A DNA stretch of 10,166 nucleotides from Chloroflexota bacterium. GTDB lineage: Bacteria > Chloroflexota > Dehalococcoidia > JACPPY01. This document shows, in pieces, positions 1 through 5,950 of the stretch. The stretch spans positions 1 through 10,166 of the forward strand of contig JACPRR010000027.1 of assembly GCA_016189825.1 (NCBI GenBank). The letters are read 5' to 3'. The position numbers and the translations under genes were made by a program. The notes beneath the pieces are model-generated. The model made no database searches, was not told the DNA's origin, and was given only the letters and a program-made list of their open reading frames with translations. The number at the start of each line of letters is the position of its first letter. The stretch's first letter is position 1.

Positions 1-227
1 GTTCAAACGGGCTTCCTATTGAATTGGTGGCGTGCACCCTGAACCAGCGCGTTTGCATGAACGGCTCCAGCGTAATCAGGCAAGAAGGCTGGAATGGCCT
101 TAACCTCCTTGCGATGGAATCATTATGGGGGATGGCGCCTGATTGGCAAGAAGACTCCCACAGGGTTTCAAACGGTCTCGCTCCGTGGAGAGGTGGGCTC
201 GCAGCGGATCGCGAGAAGGGTTACGGG
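1..227. other. Left-edge region upstream of the protease gene
   Basis: No confident gene lies here. The protease frame is open to the left edge on the plus strand, but its translation before about position 228 looks non-coding. On the minus strand one frame is open from the TAA at 221-223 to the edge. Its last part, from an ATG at 56-58 preceded by GGAG, reads MQTRWFRVHATNSIGSPFE and looks protein-like. I do not recognise the product, and too little is visible to call a gene. No convincing promoter for the protease gene was found. Confidence 0.25.
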
Positions 228-1112
228 TTGCGCTACAGTAGACGGTTTTCGCCTGTCCATGCCCCGCCACCGCCGGATCCCGGGCCTTCGCCGGCCCGGC
301 AAAAAGCCCTGCGCCACCGTATCGCTCGCTTCTATTCTCGCTTCCAGGTTTTTGTGCTAATGGGGGCCGGCGTGCTGATCGCGCTCGCCGGTGTGTACCT
401 GTATGACGCCACCAGACCGCCGCCGCAGCGGCTGACCCAGCGCGACATTGACGTTGCCGTGGAGCGGTCCCTGGCGAACGCGCCGGCCAAGCCTTCGTTT
501 GCTGCCCAGGCGTATGGGGTCGTCGGGCCTTCGGTTGTCCGCGTCGAGGCGATAGTCCCGGGAAGAGGGAGGACGGGCACATCGCTGGGGAGTGGCGTGG
601 TAGTTGACGATACCGGCACCATCCTGACCGCCCTTCATGTCGTCAGAGGCGCCGCGGGAGTACGCGTGCTCTTCGCCGACGGGACCGATTCCGAGGCCCT
701 TATCGTCATGGCACAGGCGGAGAACGATCTCGCCGTCCTCCGTCCCGCAGTGGTCCCTGACGATCTGGTTCCGGCAACGCTTGCCAGCTCTGCTACGCTG
801 CGCGTCGGCGACGAAGTCGTTGCCGTGGGGAGTCCGTTTGGGATTCCCACCTCTGTCTCGGCAGGAGTGGTCTCAGGTCTGGGAAGGAGCCACCGGTTGC
901 CGGGAACTGGCGAGACGCTCCGGAACCTGATTCAATTCGACGCGGCGGTCAATCCCGGTAATTCCGGCGGACCGCTGGTCAATCGCGATGGTGAGGTGGT
1001 GGGTATTGTCGTCGCCCTGTTGAACCCGACCGAACAAGATGTTTTCATTGGTATCGGTTTCGCAGTCACCATGGAGACCGCAGGAGGACTGGCGGGGGCG
1101 CCGCCGCTGTAA
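228..1112 (+). CDS. Membrane-anchored trypsin-like (HtrA/S1C) serine protease without PDZ domain
   Basis: This is probably an envelope serine endopeptidase of the HtrA/DegP type (family S1C) that degrades or senses misfolded proteins outside the cytoplasm. Numbered from the TTG at 228 (294 residues), a proline-rich cytoplasmic stretch comes first, then one membrane segment at about 41-59, then the protease domain from about 90 to the end. The catalytic triad is visible: His137 in TALHVV, Asp167 in ENDLAVL and Ser246 in GNSGGPL. The chain stops right after the protease domain (ending LAGAPPL), so the usual PDZ domain is absent. The frame stays open to the window edge and earlier starts exist (TTG 24, ATG 57, ATG 114). 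I prefer TTG 228 because GAGAAGGG lies 7 bases upstream and the earlier translation looks non-coding. The moxR-like gene begins 48 bases downstream on the same strand, so they may be co-transcribed. The protease call is firm; the start is not. Confidence 0.85.
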   Translation: MRYSRRFSPVHAPPPPDPGPSPARQKALRHRIARFYSRFQVFVLMGAGVLIALAGVYLYDATRPPPQRLTQRDIDVAVERSLANAPAKPSFAAQAYGVVGPSVVRVEAIVPGRGRTGTSLGSGVVVDDTGTILTALHVVRGAAGVRVLFADGTDSEALIVMAQAENDLAVLRPAVVPDDLVPATLASSATLRVGDEVVAVGSPFGIPTSVSAGVVSGLGRSHRLPGTGETLRNLIQFDAAVNPGNSGGPLVNRDGEVVGIVVALLNPTEQDVFIGIGFAVTMETAGGLAGAPPL

Positions 1113-1160
1113 GTCCTGTGCAGGCCCCCGGAGCGGGAAGCAAAGTGGTAGGGAGGCAGA

Positions 1161-2171
1161 ATGGTAGAAGAAACGCCCAAGAAACCCGAAGAAGCGCCAC
1201 TCATTGAGCAAGTACTGTATGAAGTCAAGAAGGTCATCGTGTGGCAGGACCACTTGATGGAGCGTGTCCTGGTCGCTCTCCTATCGCAAGGGCACCTGTT
1301 GGTCGAAGGGGTTCCTGGTCTGGCGAAGACGCTCACCGTCAAGACGCTGGCAGAGGCGATACACGGCACCTTCAAGCGCATCCAGTTCACACCAGACCTG
1401 GTCCCGGCGGACCTTGTCGGCACCCGTATCTACAACCAGAAGAACGGCGAGTTCAGCACATCACTGGGACCGGTCTTCACCAATCTGTTGCTTGCCGACG
1501 AAATCAACCGCGCCCCGGCCAAAGTGCAGAGCGCGCTCTTGGAAGTGATGCAGGAGCGCCAGGTCACAATCGGCGGCGAGACATACAAAGTCCCTGAACC
1601 GTTTCTGGTGATGGCAACGCAAAACCCGATCGAGACCGAAGGGGTATATCCTCTGCCCGAGGCGCAGTTGGACCGCTTCATGATGAAAGTTATCGTGGAC
1701 TACCCCAACGAAACTGACGAATTCGTGATTGTCGAGCGGATGACGGGCGCGCTGTCCTCGATCAGGGCGGTGATAACCACGGAACAGCTCATCGACCTCC
1801 GCCGCGAGACAGAGAAGGTGTACGTTGACCCCTCGCTCGTCCAGTACGCAGTGCGCCTGGTGACGGCAACGCGTCACCCGGAGAAATTCGGCATCCCCGA
1901 CGTCGCCAAATACGTCATGTATGGCGCCAGTCCTCGCGCCTCAATCAACCTGATCGTTACCGGGCGCGCTTTGGCGTTTATCCGGGGGCGGAGCTATGTG
2001 GTATCGCAGGACATCGTGGACATGGCGCTGGACGTGGTGAGGCATCGTCTCGTCGTTTCATATGAGGCCCTTTCCGATGACGTCACCGGCGACGATATCC
2101 TGCACAAAGTCATGGAAAAGATTCCCGTCCCGGCAGAGCCAGGCAGAAGCAGTGTCAACGTTAGCGTGTAG
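1161..2171 (+). CDS. MoxR-family AAA+ ATPase
   Basis: This cytoplasmic AAA+ ATPase of the MoxR family is thought to act as a chaperone that assembles or activates protein complexes, usually with VWA-domain partners. The protein is 336 residues, a normal length. Walker A is GVPGLAKT at 50-57 and Walker B is LLLADE at 109-114. The family block ATQNPIETEGVYPLPEAQLD spans 152-171, and an alpha-helical lid follows to the C-terminus. The ATG at 1161 has a GGGAGG Shine-Dalgarno sequence 5 bases upstream. It sits between the protease gene and the DUF58 and VWA genes, all on the plus strand, which is the classic MoxR neighbourhood. The substrate cannot be read from the sequence. All nucleotide-binding motifs look intact. 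Confidence 0.95.
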   Translation: MVEETPKKPEEAPLIEQVLYEVKKVIVWQDHLMERVLVALLSQGHLLVEGVPGLAKTLTVKTLAEAIHGTFKRIQFTPDLVPADLVGTRIYNQKNGEFSTSLGPVFTNLLLADEINRAPAKVQSALLEVMQERQVTIGGETYKVPEPFLVMATQNPIETEGVYPLPEAQLDRFMMKVIVDYPNETDEFVIVERMTGALSSIRAVITTEQLIDLRRETEKVYVDPSLVQYAVRLVTATRHPEKFGIPDVAKYVMYGASPRASINLIVTGRALAFIRGRSYVVSQDIVDMALDVVRHRLVVSYEALSDDVTGDDILHKVMEKIPVPAEPGRSSVNVSV

Positions 2172-2221
2172 ACCATCGTCCGTGGATATCACGGTGTTCT
2201 CAATGGGTAAATCGACGCACC

Positions 2222-3175
2222 ATGGGTAGTCCCGAGAATATCTTGCAGCGCCTTGACTGGACGGTCATCCGCCGTCTGGACGGCCTCTTGCAAGGGGACT
2301 ACCGGACCCTGTTCCGCGGTTTCGGCCTGGACCTGGCTGAGTTGCGCGAATACCAGTGGACGGACGATGTGCGCAACATAGATTGGAATGTCACAGCGCG
2401 CATGAACACGCCTTACGTCCGCCAGTACCTGGAAGAGCGCGAGGTGACAGCGTGGTTCTTGCTTGACCTGAGCCCGTCAGTGGATTTCGGCACGGCGAGA
2501 ACGCTCAAGCGCAGCCTGCTCGTAGATTTTGTCACAGTGCTGGCACGCCTGCTCACACGGCGTGGCAACCGGGTGGGCGCGGTATTCTACAGCGGCAAGA
2601 TGGAGGGAGTGGTCCCTGCCAGGAGCGGCAAGATACAGGTGCTGCGGCTCATCCGGGACTTGCTCGGCCAGCCACGGCTGGAACGGGCGCAGGCCACAAA
2701 CTTGACGACGCTGTTTGAGGCTGCTCTTCACATTATCAGGCGCCGGTCCCTGGTTTTCATCATCTCCGATTTCATGAGCGCCCCGGGGTGGGACAAGCTG
2801 CTCAAGTCACTGGCGCAACGGCATGAGGTCCTGGTCGTCCGCCTTTATGATCCTCGTGAGAGGGAGTTGCCCGAGATCGGCCCGGTCATCATGGAGGACG
2901 CCGAAACTGGTGAGCAACTCTACCTTGACACCAGTGACCGGCATTTCCGAAAACGGTTTTACGAAGTCGCGGGGCGTCGCGAGCACGAGTTGAACTTCGC
3001 ATTTGGCCGCGCCGGGGTGGACGTGCTTTCGCTTTCCACTGAAGATGACCTGGCAACGGAAATACTGCGCTTCGCGCTGGCCCGGCGAAAGAGGAAGAAG
3101 TCGCCGGCATCAGCGGCCAGGGGAGGAAGACTCGATTCCTCGCCAGGGCTGGCCATCGAAAAGGCGAGTGGATAG
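2222..3175 (+). CDS. DUF58-domain protein (von Willebrand A-like fold)
   Basis: This is a 317-residue DUF58 protein, normally the partner encoded directly after a MoxR ATPase. Its biochemical role is not established; members are thought to act with the ATPase and the VWA protein at the envelope. The DUF58 signature is at 43-60, with DDVRNIDWNVTAR following YQW. A VWA-like core follows, with a metal-site-like D-x-S-x-S motif at 82-86 (DLSPS) and a second strand ending VFIISDF near 177-183. The C-terminus is basic and serine/alanine-rich (KRKKSPASAARGG). No membrane segment is evident. The ATG at 2222 lacks a clear Shine-Dalgarno sequence. It lies 50 bases after the moxR-like stop and overlaps a tiny upstream ORF (2203-2229). 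The next gene starts 10 bases after the stop, so the pair is probably co-transcribed. Confidence 0.92.
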   Translation: MGSPENILQRLDWTVIRRLDGLLQGDYRTLFRGFGLDLAELREYQWTDDVRNIDWNVTARMNTPYVRQYLEEREVTAWFLLDLSPSVDFGTARTLKRSLLVDFVTVLARLLTRRGNRVGAVFYSGKMEGVVPARSGKIQVLRLIRDLLGQPRLERAQATNLTTLFEAALHIIRRRSLVFIISDFMSAPGWDKLLKSLAQRHEVLVVRLYDPRERELPEIGPVIMEDAETGEQLYLDTSDRHFRKRFYEVAGRREHELNFAFGRAGVDVLSLSTEDDLATEILRFALARRKRKKSPASAARGGRLDSSPGLAIEKASG

Positions 3176-3185
3176 GGGGCCGGGT

Positions 3186-4202
3186 ATGTCTTTCATCTGG
3201 GGCAACATGTTGTGGCTATTATCCCTGGCACCGCTGCTGGTCATCCTGTATATCCTGGCGCAGCGGCGGCGGCAGAAGTATGCCCTCCGCTACTCGAGCC
3301 TTTCGCTGGTGAAGGAGGCGGTCGGACGCGGACCAGGGTTCCGCCGCCACATCCCGCCAATACTGTTTTCCATTGGTCTGATATCCATGATCGTGGCCCT
3401 GGCCCGTCCCGCCGCAACCGTCATCTTGCCATCGCAACAGGCCACGGTAATCCTCACCTTCGATGTCTCCGGCAGCATGCGGGGGGAAGATATCAAACCA
3501 AACCGTATCGAAGCCGCCAAGGCTGCCGCACGGGTGTTCGTGCAGAAGCAACCGGCCAGGGTGCGCATCGGCATCGTCTCCTTCAGCGATAGCGCGGCCA
3601 TCGTCCAGGGGCCGACGCAGGACCGAGAAAGTGTGCTGGCGGCAATCAACCGCCTGACGCCTCAGCGCCGCACTGCAATTGGCAGCGGCATCCTCACCTC
3701 ACTGGACGCCATATTCGAAGAAGCCGATGCGAAACCTGCCTCTTCGCCAAGGGATGCGCCGATTGGCGCGGAGCAGAAACAAGAGCCGCGTGAGGTGCCG
3801 CCCGGCTCTTACGGTGCCGCAGTCATCATCCTGCTCAGCGATGGCGTGAGCAACACGGGCCCGCCTCCGCTGGAAGTGGTTGACAGGGCGTCAAGCCGCG
3901 GCGTGCGCGTCTATACTGTGGGCATGGGCAGTGCCGAGGGAACCGTGCTGAGAAACCAGGGCTATTCAATACGGGTGCGTCTGGACGAAGAAACTCTCAA
4001 ACGTGTTGCCGAGAGGACGGCTGCCAGCTACTTCAAAGCACAGACGGAAAGTGACCTGGGCAATATATATGAGAGCCTGAGCAGCCGCCTGGTGCTGAAA
4101 CCACAGCAGCTCGAAGTAACCGTGGGGTTTACCGCGCTGGCGGCGGTGCTCATGCTTGTCGCCGGTACGCTCTCATTGCTGTGGTTCAACCGGCTGCCGT
4201 AG
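3186..4202 (+). CDS. BatA-like membrane-anchored VWA-domain protein
   Basis: This 338-residue protein has a von Willebrand A domain held at the membrane, similar to BatA/aerotolerance-type proteins encoded with MoxR and DUF58. Membrane segments are seen at about 8-24 and 57-76, with a third at about 313-335 near the C-terminus. The VWA domain between them has an intact MIDAS: DVSGS at 93-97, the Thr in RRTAIGSG near 163, and Asp219 in LLSDG. It is therefore expected to bind a divalent metal and a protein partner. A hydrophilic insertion (about 178-208, rich in Pro, Glu and Ala) interrupts the VWA fold. I chose the ATG at 3186 because AGGGGG lies just upstream and the N-terminal double-membrane segment starts there. 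The frame is open further upstream to 3003, but that stretch overlaps the DUF58 gene. The exact client of the MoxR/DUF58/VWA set is unknown. Confidence 0.92.
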   Translation: MSFIWGNMLWLLSLAPLLVILYILAQRRRQKYALRYSSLSLVKEAVGRGPGFRRHIPPILFSIGLISMIVALARPAATVILPSQQATVILTFDVSGSMRGEDIKPNRIEAAKAAARVFVQKQPARVRIGIVSFSDSAAIVQGPTQDRESVLAAINRLTPQRRTAIGSGILTSLDAIFEEADAKPASSPRDAPIGAEQKQEPREVPPGSYGAAVIILLSDGVSNTGPPPLEVVDRASSRGVRVYTVGMGSAEGTVLRNQGYSIRVRLDEETLKRVAERTAASYFKAQTESDLGNIYESLSSRLVLKPQQLEVTVGFTALAAVLMLVAGTLSLLWFNRLP

Positions 4203-4226
4203 GCGACGAGGAGATTGACAGGTGTG

Positions 4227-4325
4227 ATGCTGGCCTGTGTCCTCCTGGAAGCCGGGTTTCTAGGTTGCAGGGACAATGGAGAGATCGATTGGTCAAGGAC
4301 GAGGGCCTGGCGCGGAAAAGACTGA
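4227..4325 (+). CDS. Possible small lipoprotein-like ORF at the end of the VWA operon
   Basis: A 32-codon ORF begins 24 bases after the VWA stop in the same frame. It has a hydrophobic start (MLACVLLEAGFLGC) ending in FLGC, which resembles a lipobox, followed by a short polar tail ending RGKD. A GAGGAG sequence lies at 4208-4213, 13 bases before the ATG; a GTG at 4224 (10 bases) and a TTG at 4215 are in-frame alternatives. The TGA at 4323-4325 ends at the first base of the terminator stem. Against it: the body is very short, there is a Glu within the hydrophobic stretch and there are no N-terminal basic residues. It could equally be a remnant or chance frame. No family recognised. Confidence 0.25.
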   Translation: MLACVLLEAGFLGCRDNGEIDWSRTRAWRGKD

Positions 4326-4355
4326 AGGGAGCACCCGTTCACCGGGTGCTCCCTT
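4325..4355. terminator. Bidirectional terminator-like hairpin
   Basis: A perfect 13-bp inverted repeat (4325-4337 with 4343-4355, AAGGGAGCACCCG and its complement) encloses a 5-base loop (TTCAC). Because the stem begins with AA and ends with TT, it forms equally well in RNA from either strand. The tail is modest on both sides: CTGATTCGGTTTCTG on the plus strand and CAGTCTTTTCC on the minus strand. It lies between the plus-strand VWA gene and the minus-strand small ORF and PAC2 gene, where a shared terminator for converging transcripts is expected. Confidence 0.7.
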
Positions 4356-4434
4356 CTGATTCGGTTTCTGTTGACCTCGCTCAACCCAGGCCCTTTAGCC
4401 AGCCGCTGACGGTTGGGGCAGCCTGCGAAGACTT

Positions 4435-4554
4435 TTAATGCCCGCTTTCCTGAACGCTGCGGGCCCGGAGTTGGGCTTCCGCCGCCCTGCTTGTTCCAGC
4501 AGGGCCTGCTTTATCCACCTGGAACACCACATACCATTTGTGCAACTCTGGCAT
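4435..4554 (-). CDS. Small unrecognised ORF (39 aa) with strong translation signals, possibly truncated
   Basis: This is a 39-codon ORF starting MPELHKWYVVFQVDKAG and ending VQESGH. It has a perfect AGGAGG Shine-Dalgarno 7 bases before its ATG (4552-4554), within GAGGAGG. A good sigma-70-like promoter lies upstream (4585-4613). The TAA at 4435-4437 is followed in the same frame by 17 further sense codons that read KSSQAAPTVSGWLKGLG and end at TGA (4381-4383). The terminator hairpin comes soon after. The gene may therefore originally have been 56 residues and be interrupted by a nonsense mutation, or the short form may be genuine. No family recognised. It is downstream of the PAC2 gene on the same strand, but with its own promoter. 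Confidence 0.45.
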   Translation of the reverse strand: MPELHKWYVVFQVDKAGPAGTSRAAEAQLRARSVQESGH

Positions 4555-4584
4555 ATGTCCACCTCCTCTGCTGTTCTTGCATCT

Positions 4585-4613
4585 AGCGTACCACCGAACC
4601 TATGCGCAGTCAA
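4585..4613 (-). promoter_or_regulatory. Sigma-70-like promoter for the small minus-strand ORF
   Basis: Read on the minus strand, TTGACT (4613-4608, five of six matches to the -35 consensus) is separated by exactly 17 bases from TACGCT (4590-4585, a weaker -10). Transcription would start near 4578 and give a leader of about 25 bases containing the GAGGAGG ribosome site. It lies between the PAC2 stop codon and the small ORF. Confidence 0.45.
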
Positions 4614-4659
4614 TAGGGGAAACGGGCAGTGCGGCAGGAAACTGGTCCAAAGTTGGGTA

Positions 4660-5535
4660 TTAGTCGCGGCTGCCCTCGTTGCGCAGGAAGTCCTCAACGT
4701 CCCGTATCACGGCATCGGTGCTTTCGAGCGGCCTGTCCCGTCCCCTGGCTTCAGAGTCGTAGATGTCTTCCATCTCCTTGACCTGCGAGCGCAGGAGTGG
4801 ATTGTCGGCTACCAGGTGGTCGAGCGCGTGATCGGTCTGTTCGCTGGCCAGTTTCAGGTCCTGAAGGTCGACTGTTATGCCGACGAATCTGGACAGCGTT
4901 TCCACGAGCGCCATGCAGACCCTTGGATTGGCTTCGGGCCGCATGTAGAACGGCGGGTGTCCCCAGAGGCTGATCATTTCGATCTTTGCCCTGGCGCAAG
5001 TGGCAAGGAGGACTGTGTGTATGGCCGCGGGGCCGCGGTATGCCACCGGGCGGACCCCATTGGGGGCCAGCAGCTTCTTCAATCCGAGTGCGTTCACCAG
5101 GCCGCTTACCTTCGGCTTCCTGGTATGGGGGAGGTTGTCGTAGAGGCCGCCGAGTGTGAACATGCGTGACACGCCCAATTCCTGCGCGAACCTCGTTAGC
5201 GTGTCCGCGAACGTCTTCCACTTGAGCTCGGGTTCTACCCCGCGCACCAGGATGAGGTCGTGGTCCCCGGTAGTGGCCTTCCAGAAAAAAGCTTCGATTG
5301 TGGGGAACCTGATCTGGTTTACGGCGCCGTCTTCTGCGGCCATCATCGGCCTGGACTGGGTGAAGTTGAAGAATTCCTCGGCATTTATCTCAGCGAAGTG
5401 CTTCGCCTTGAGCTGCCTGACCAGGTGGTTGATTCCCCGCGTCGCCACTTCCGCAGCATCCGGCCATCCTCCGAAGGCGAGCACCAGATACGGACTGCTG
5501 AGCTCAGGTCTTTCGAGGAAGACAACGTTGTCCAT
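4660..5535 (-). CDS. PAC2-family protein (proteasome assembly chaperone 2-like)
   Basis: This 291-residue protein resembles the PAC2 family (formerly DUF75), named after the eukaryotic/archaeal proteasome assembly chaperone but also found in bacteria, where its function is unsettled. The N-terminal PYLVLAFGGWPDAAEVATRG at 14-33 of the chosen form is typical, as is the middle segment DLILVRGVEPELKWKTF and the glycine-rich LGGLYDNLPHTRKP. The C-terminus is acidic and charged (LLRSQVKEMEDIYDSEARG) and may form a coiled coil. An upstream ATG at 5577 would add 14 residues, but it lies inside the likely -10 element (TACAAT), so the ATG at 5533-5535 is preferred (GTG at 5536-5538 is adjacent). The Shine-Dalgarno sequence is weak. 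No proteasome genes are visible nearby. The family assignment is confident, the role is not. Confidence 0.88.
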   Translation of the reverse strand: MDNVVFLERPELSSPYLVLAFGGWPDAAEVATRGINHLVRQLKAKHFAEINAEEFFNFTQSRPMMAAEDGAVNQIRFPTIEAFFWKATTGDHDLILVRGVEPELKWKTFADTLTRFAQELGVSRMFTLGGLYDNLPHTRKPKVSGLVNALGLKKLLAPNGVRPVAYRGPAAIHTVLLATCARAKIEMISLWGHPPFYMRPEANPRVCMALVETLSRFVGITVDLQDLKLASEQTDHALDHLVADNPLLRSQVKEMEDIYDSEARGRDRPLESTDAVIRDVEDFLRNEGSRD

Positions 5536-5575
5536 CACATATGTCCCACGCCCGCTCCCGGCAGAGGAGCAAGAC

Positions 5576-5584
5576 ATTGTAGCA
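5576..5584 (-). promoter_or_regulatory. Extended -10 promoter of the PAC2 gene
   Basis: On the minus strand TGCTACAAT (5584-5576) is an extended -10 element, TGn followed by TACAAT (five of six to TATAAT). No good -35 is present at the usual distance, as extended -10 promoters tolerate. Transcription would start near 5569, leaving a leader of about 34 bases to the ATG at 5535. The same nine bases occur before comEA. Confidence 0.5.
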
Positions 5585-5642
5585 AATCCCTGCCTTCTCG
5601 TCTCATTGTGTGACTTAGGTCGTATCAGCGGACCACGTACTT

Positions 5643-5651
5643 TGACATAAT
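5643..5651 (+). promoter_or_regulatory. Extended -10 promoter of the zinc-ribbon gene
   Basis: TGACATAAT fits an extended -10 element (TGn plus CATAAT, five of six matches). Transcription would begin near 5658, about 45 bases before the preferred GTG. No convincing -35 is seen. It points away from the PAC2 promoter, so about 60 bases hold two divergent promoters. Confidence 0.4.
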
Positions 5652-5702
5652 TGCGATGGTTGCGGGGCAGATGAAAGCCAGGCTGAAAAAGGAGGGAAGG
5701 TG

Positions 5703-5897
5703 GTGGCGAAAATGCGCGGCAAGTGGTTCTTGAAAGCGTGTACTTCGTGCGGGGGCGACATGTACCTGGATATTGAGGCGCATGACCTCAAGTGCCTCCA
5801 GTGCGGGCGTTCCTTCTCGGGAAGGAGCGCATCGGAGCAGGCCGCCCTGCGCGACGAAGTTGGACACGGGAGGAAGGTCAGGCTGCCTATGTCCTGA
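5703..5897 (+). CDS. Small zinc-ribbon protein
   Basis: This 64-residue protein has a four-cysteine zinc ribbon: Cys13-x-x-Cys16 (ACTSCGGDMYL) and Cys31-x-x-Cys34 (KCLQCGRSF). That spacing fits one structural zinc. A basic, polar tail follows. Small ribbons of this kind usually bind nucleic acid or protein, but the partner is not evident here. The Shine-Dalgarno AAGGAGG at 5689-5695 is 7 bases from GTG 5703, which I prefer; GTG 5700 (4 bases) and ATG 5712 (16 bases) are alternatives. It stands alone on the plus strand between two minus-strand units, diverging from the PAC2 gene and converging on comEC. Confidence 0.8.
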   Translation: MAKMRGKWFLKACTSCGGDMYLDIEAHDLKCLQCGRSFSGRSASEQAALRDEVGHGRKVRLPMS

Positions 5898-5910
5898 CCT
5901 CCCTCATCCC

Positions 5911-5934
5911 CCTTGCCGGAGTCGTCTGGCGAGG
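5911..5934 (+). terminator. Hairpin after the zinc-ribbon gene
   Basis: CCTTGCCGGA (5911-5920) pairs with TCTGGCGAGG (5925-5934) over 10 bp around a GTCG loop, counting two G-U pairs. The G-U pairs exist only in the plus-strand RNA, so it would fold for the zinc-ribbon transcript, whose stop is 13 bases upstream. There is no U-tract, so termination is uncertain. Confidence 0.35.
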
Positions 5935-5950
5935 CGAGAATCTCCTCCCG

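Noticed and set aside
3003..3185. Extended N-terminus for the VWA protein
   Set aside because: It overlaps the DUF58 gene, its residues look non-coding, and the ATG at 3186 has a good Shine-Dalgarno and starts the membrane segment.
4484..4525. Two overlapping inverted repeats (GCCCTGC/GCAGGGC and GTTCCAG/CTGGAAC), attenuator-like
   Set aside because: They are short 7-bp stems inside the small minus-strand ORF, with no U-tract; probably chance.
4438..5169. Long plus-strand ORF opposite the PAC2 gene
   Set aside because: It is antisense to a recognisable PAC2 protein; its translation resembles no family and it has no ribosome site.
5536..5577. Upstream ATG for the PAC2 gene
   Set aside because: It falls inside the likely -10 element TACAAT, so it would not be in the transcript.
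5642..5647. TTGACA as a -35 box for the zinc-ribbon gene
   Set aside because: The bases 16-18 downstream (GGGCAG region) do not resemble a -10. The overlapping TGACATAAT fits better as an extended -10.
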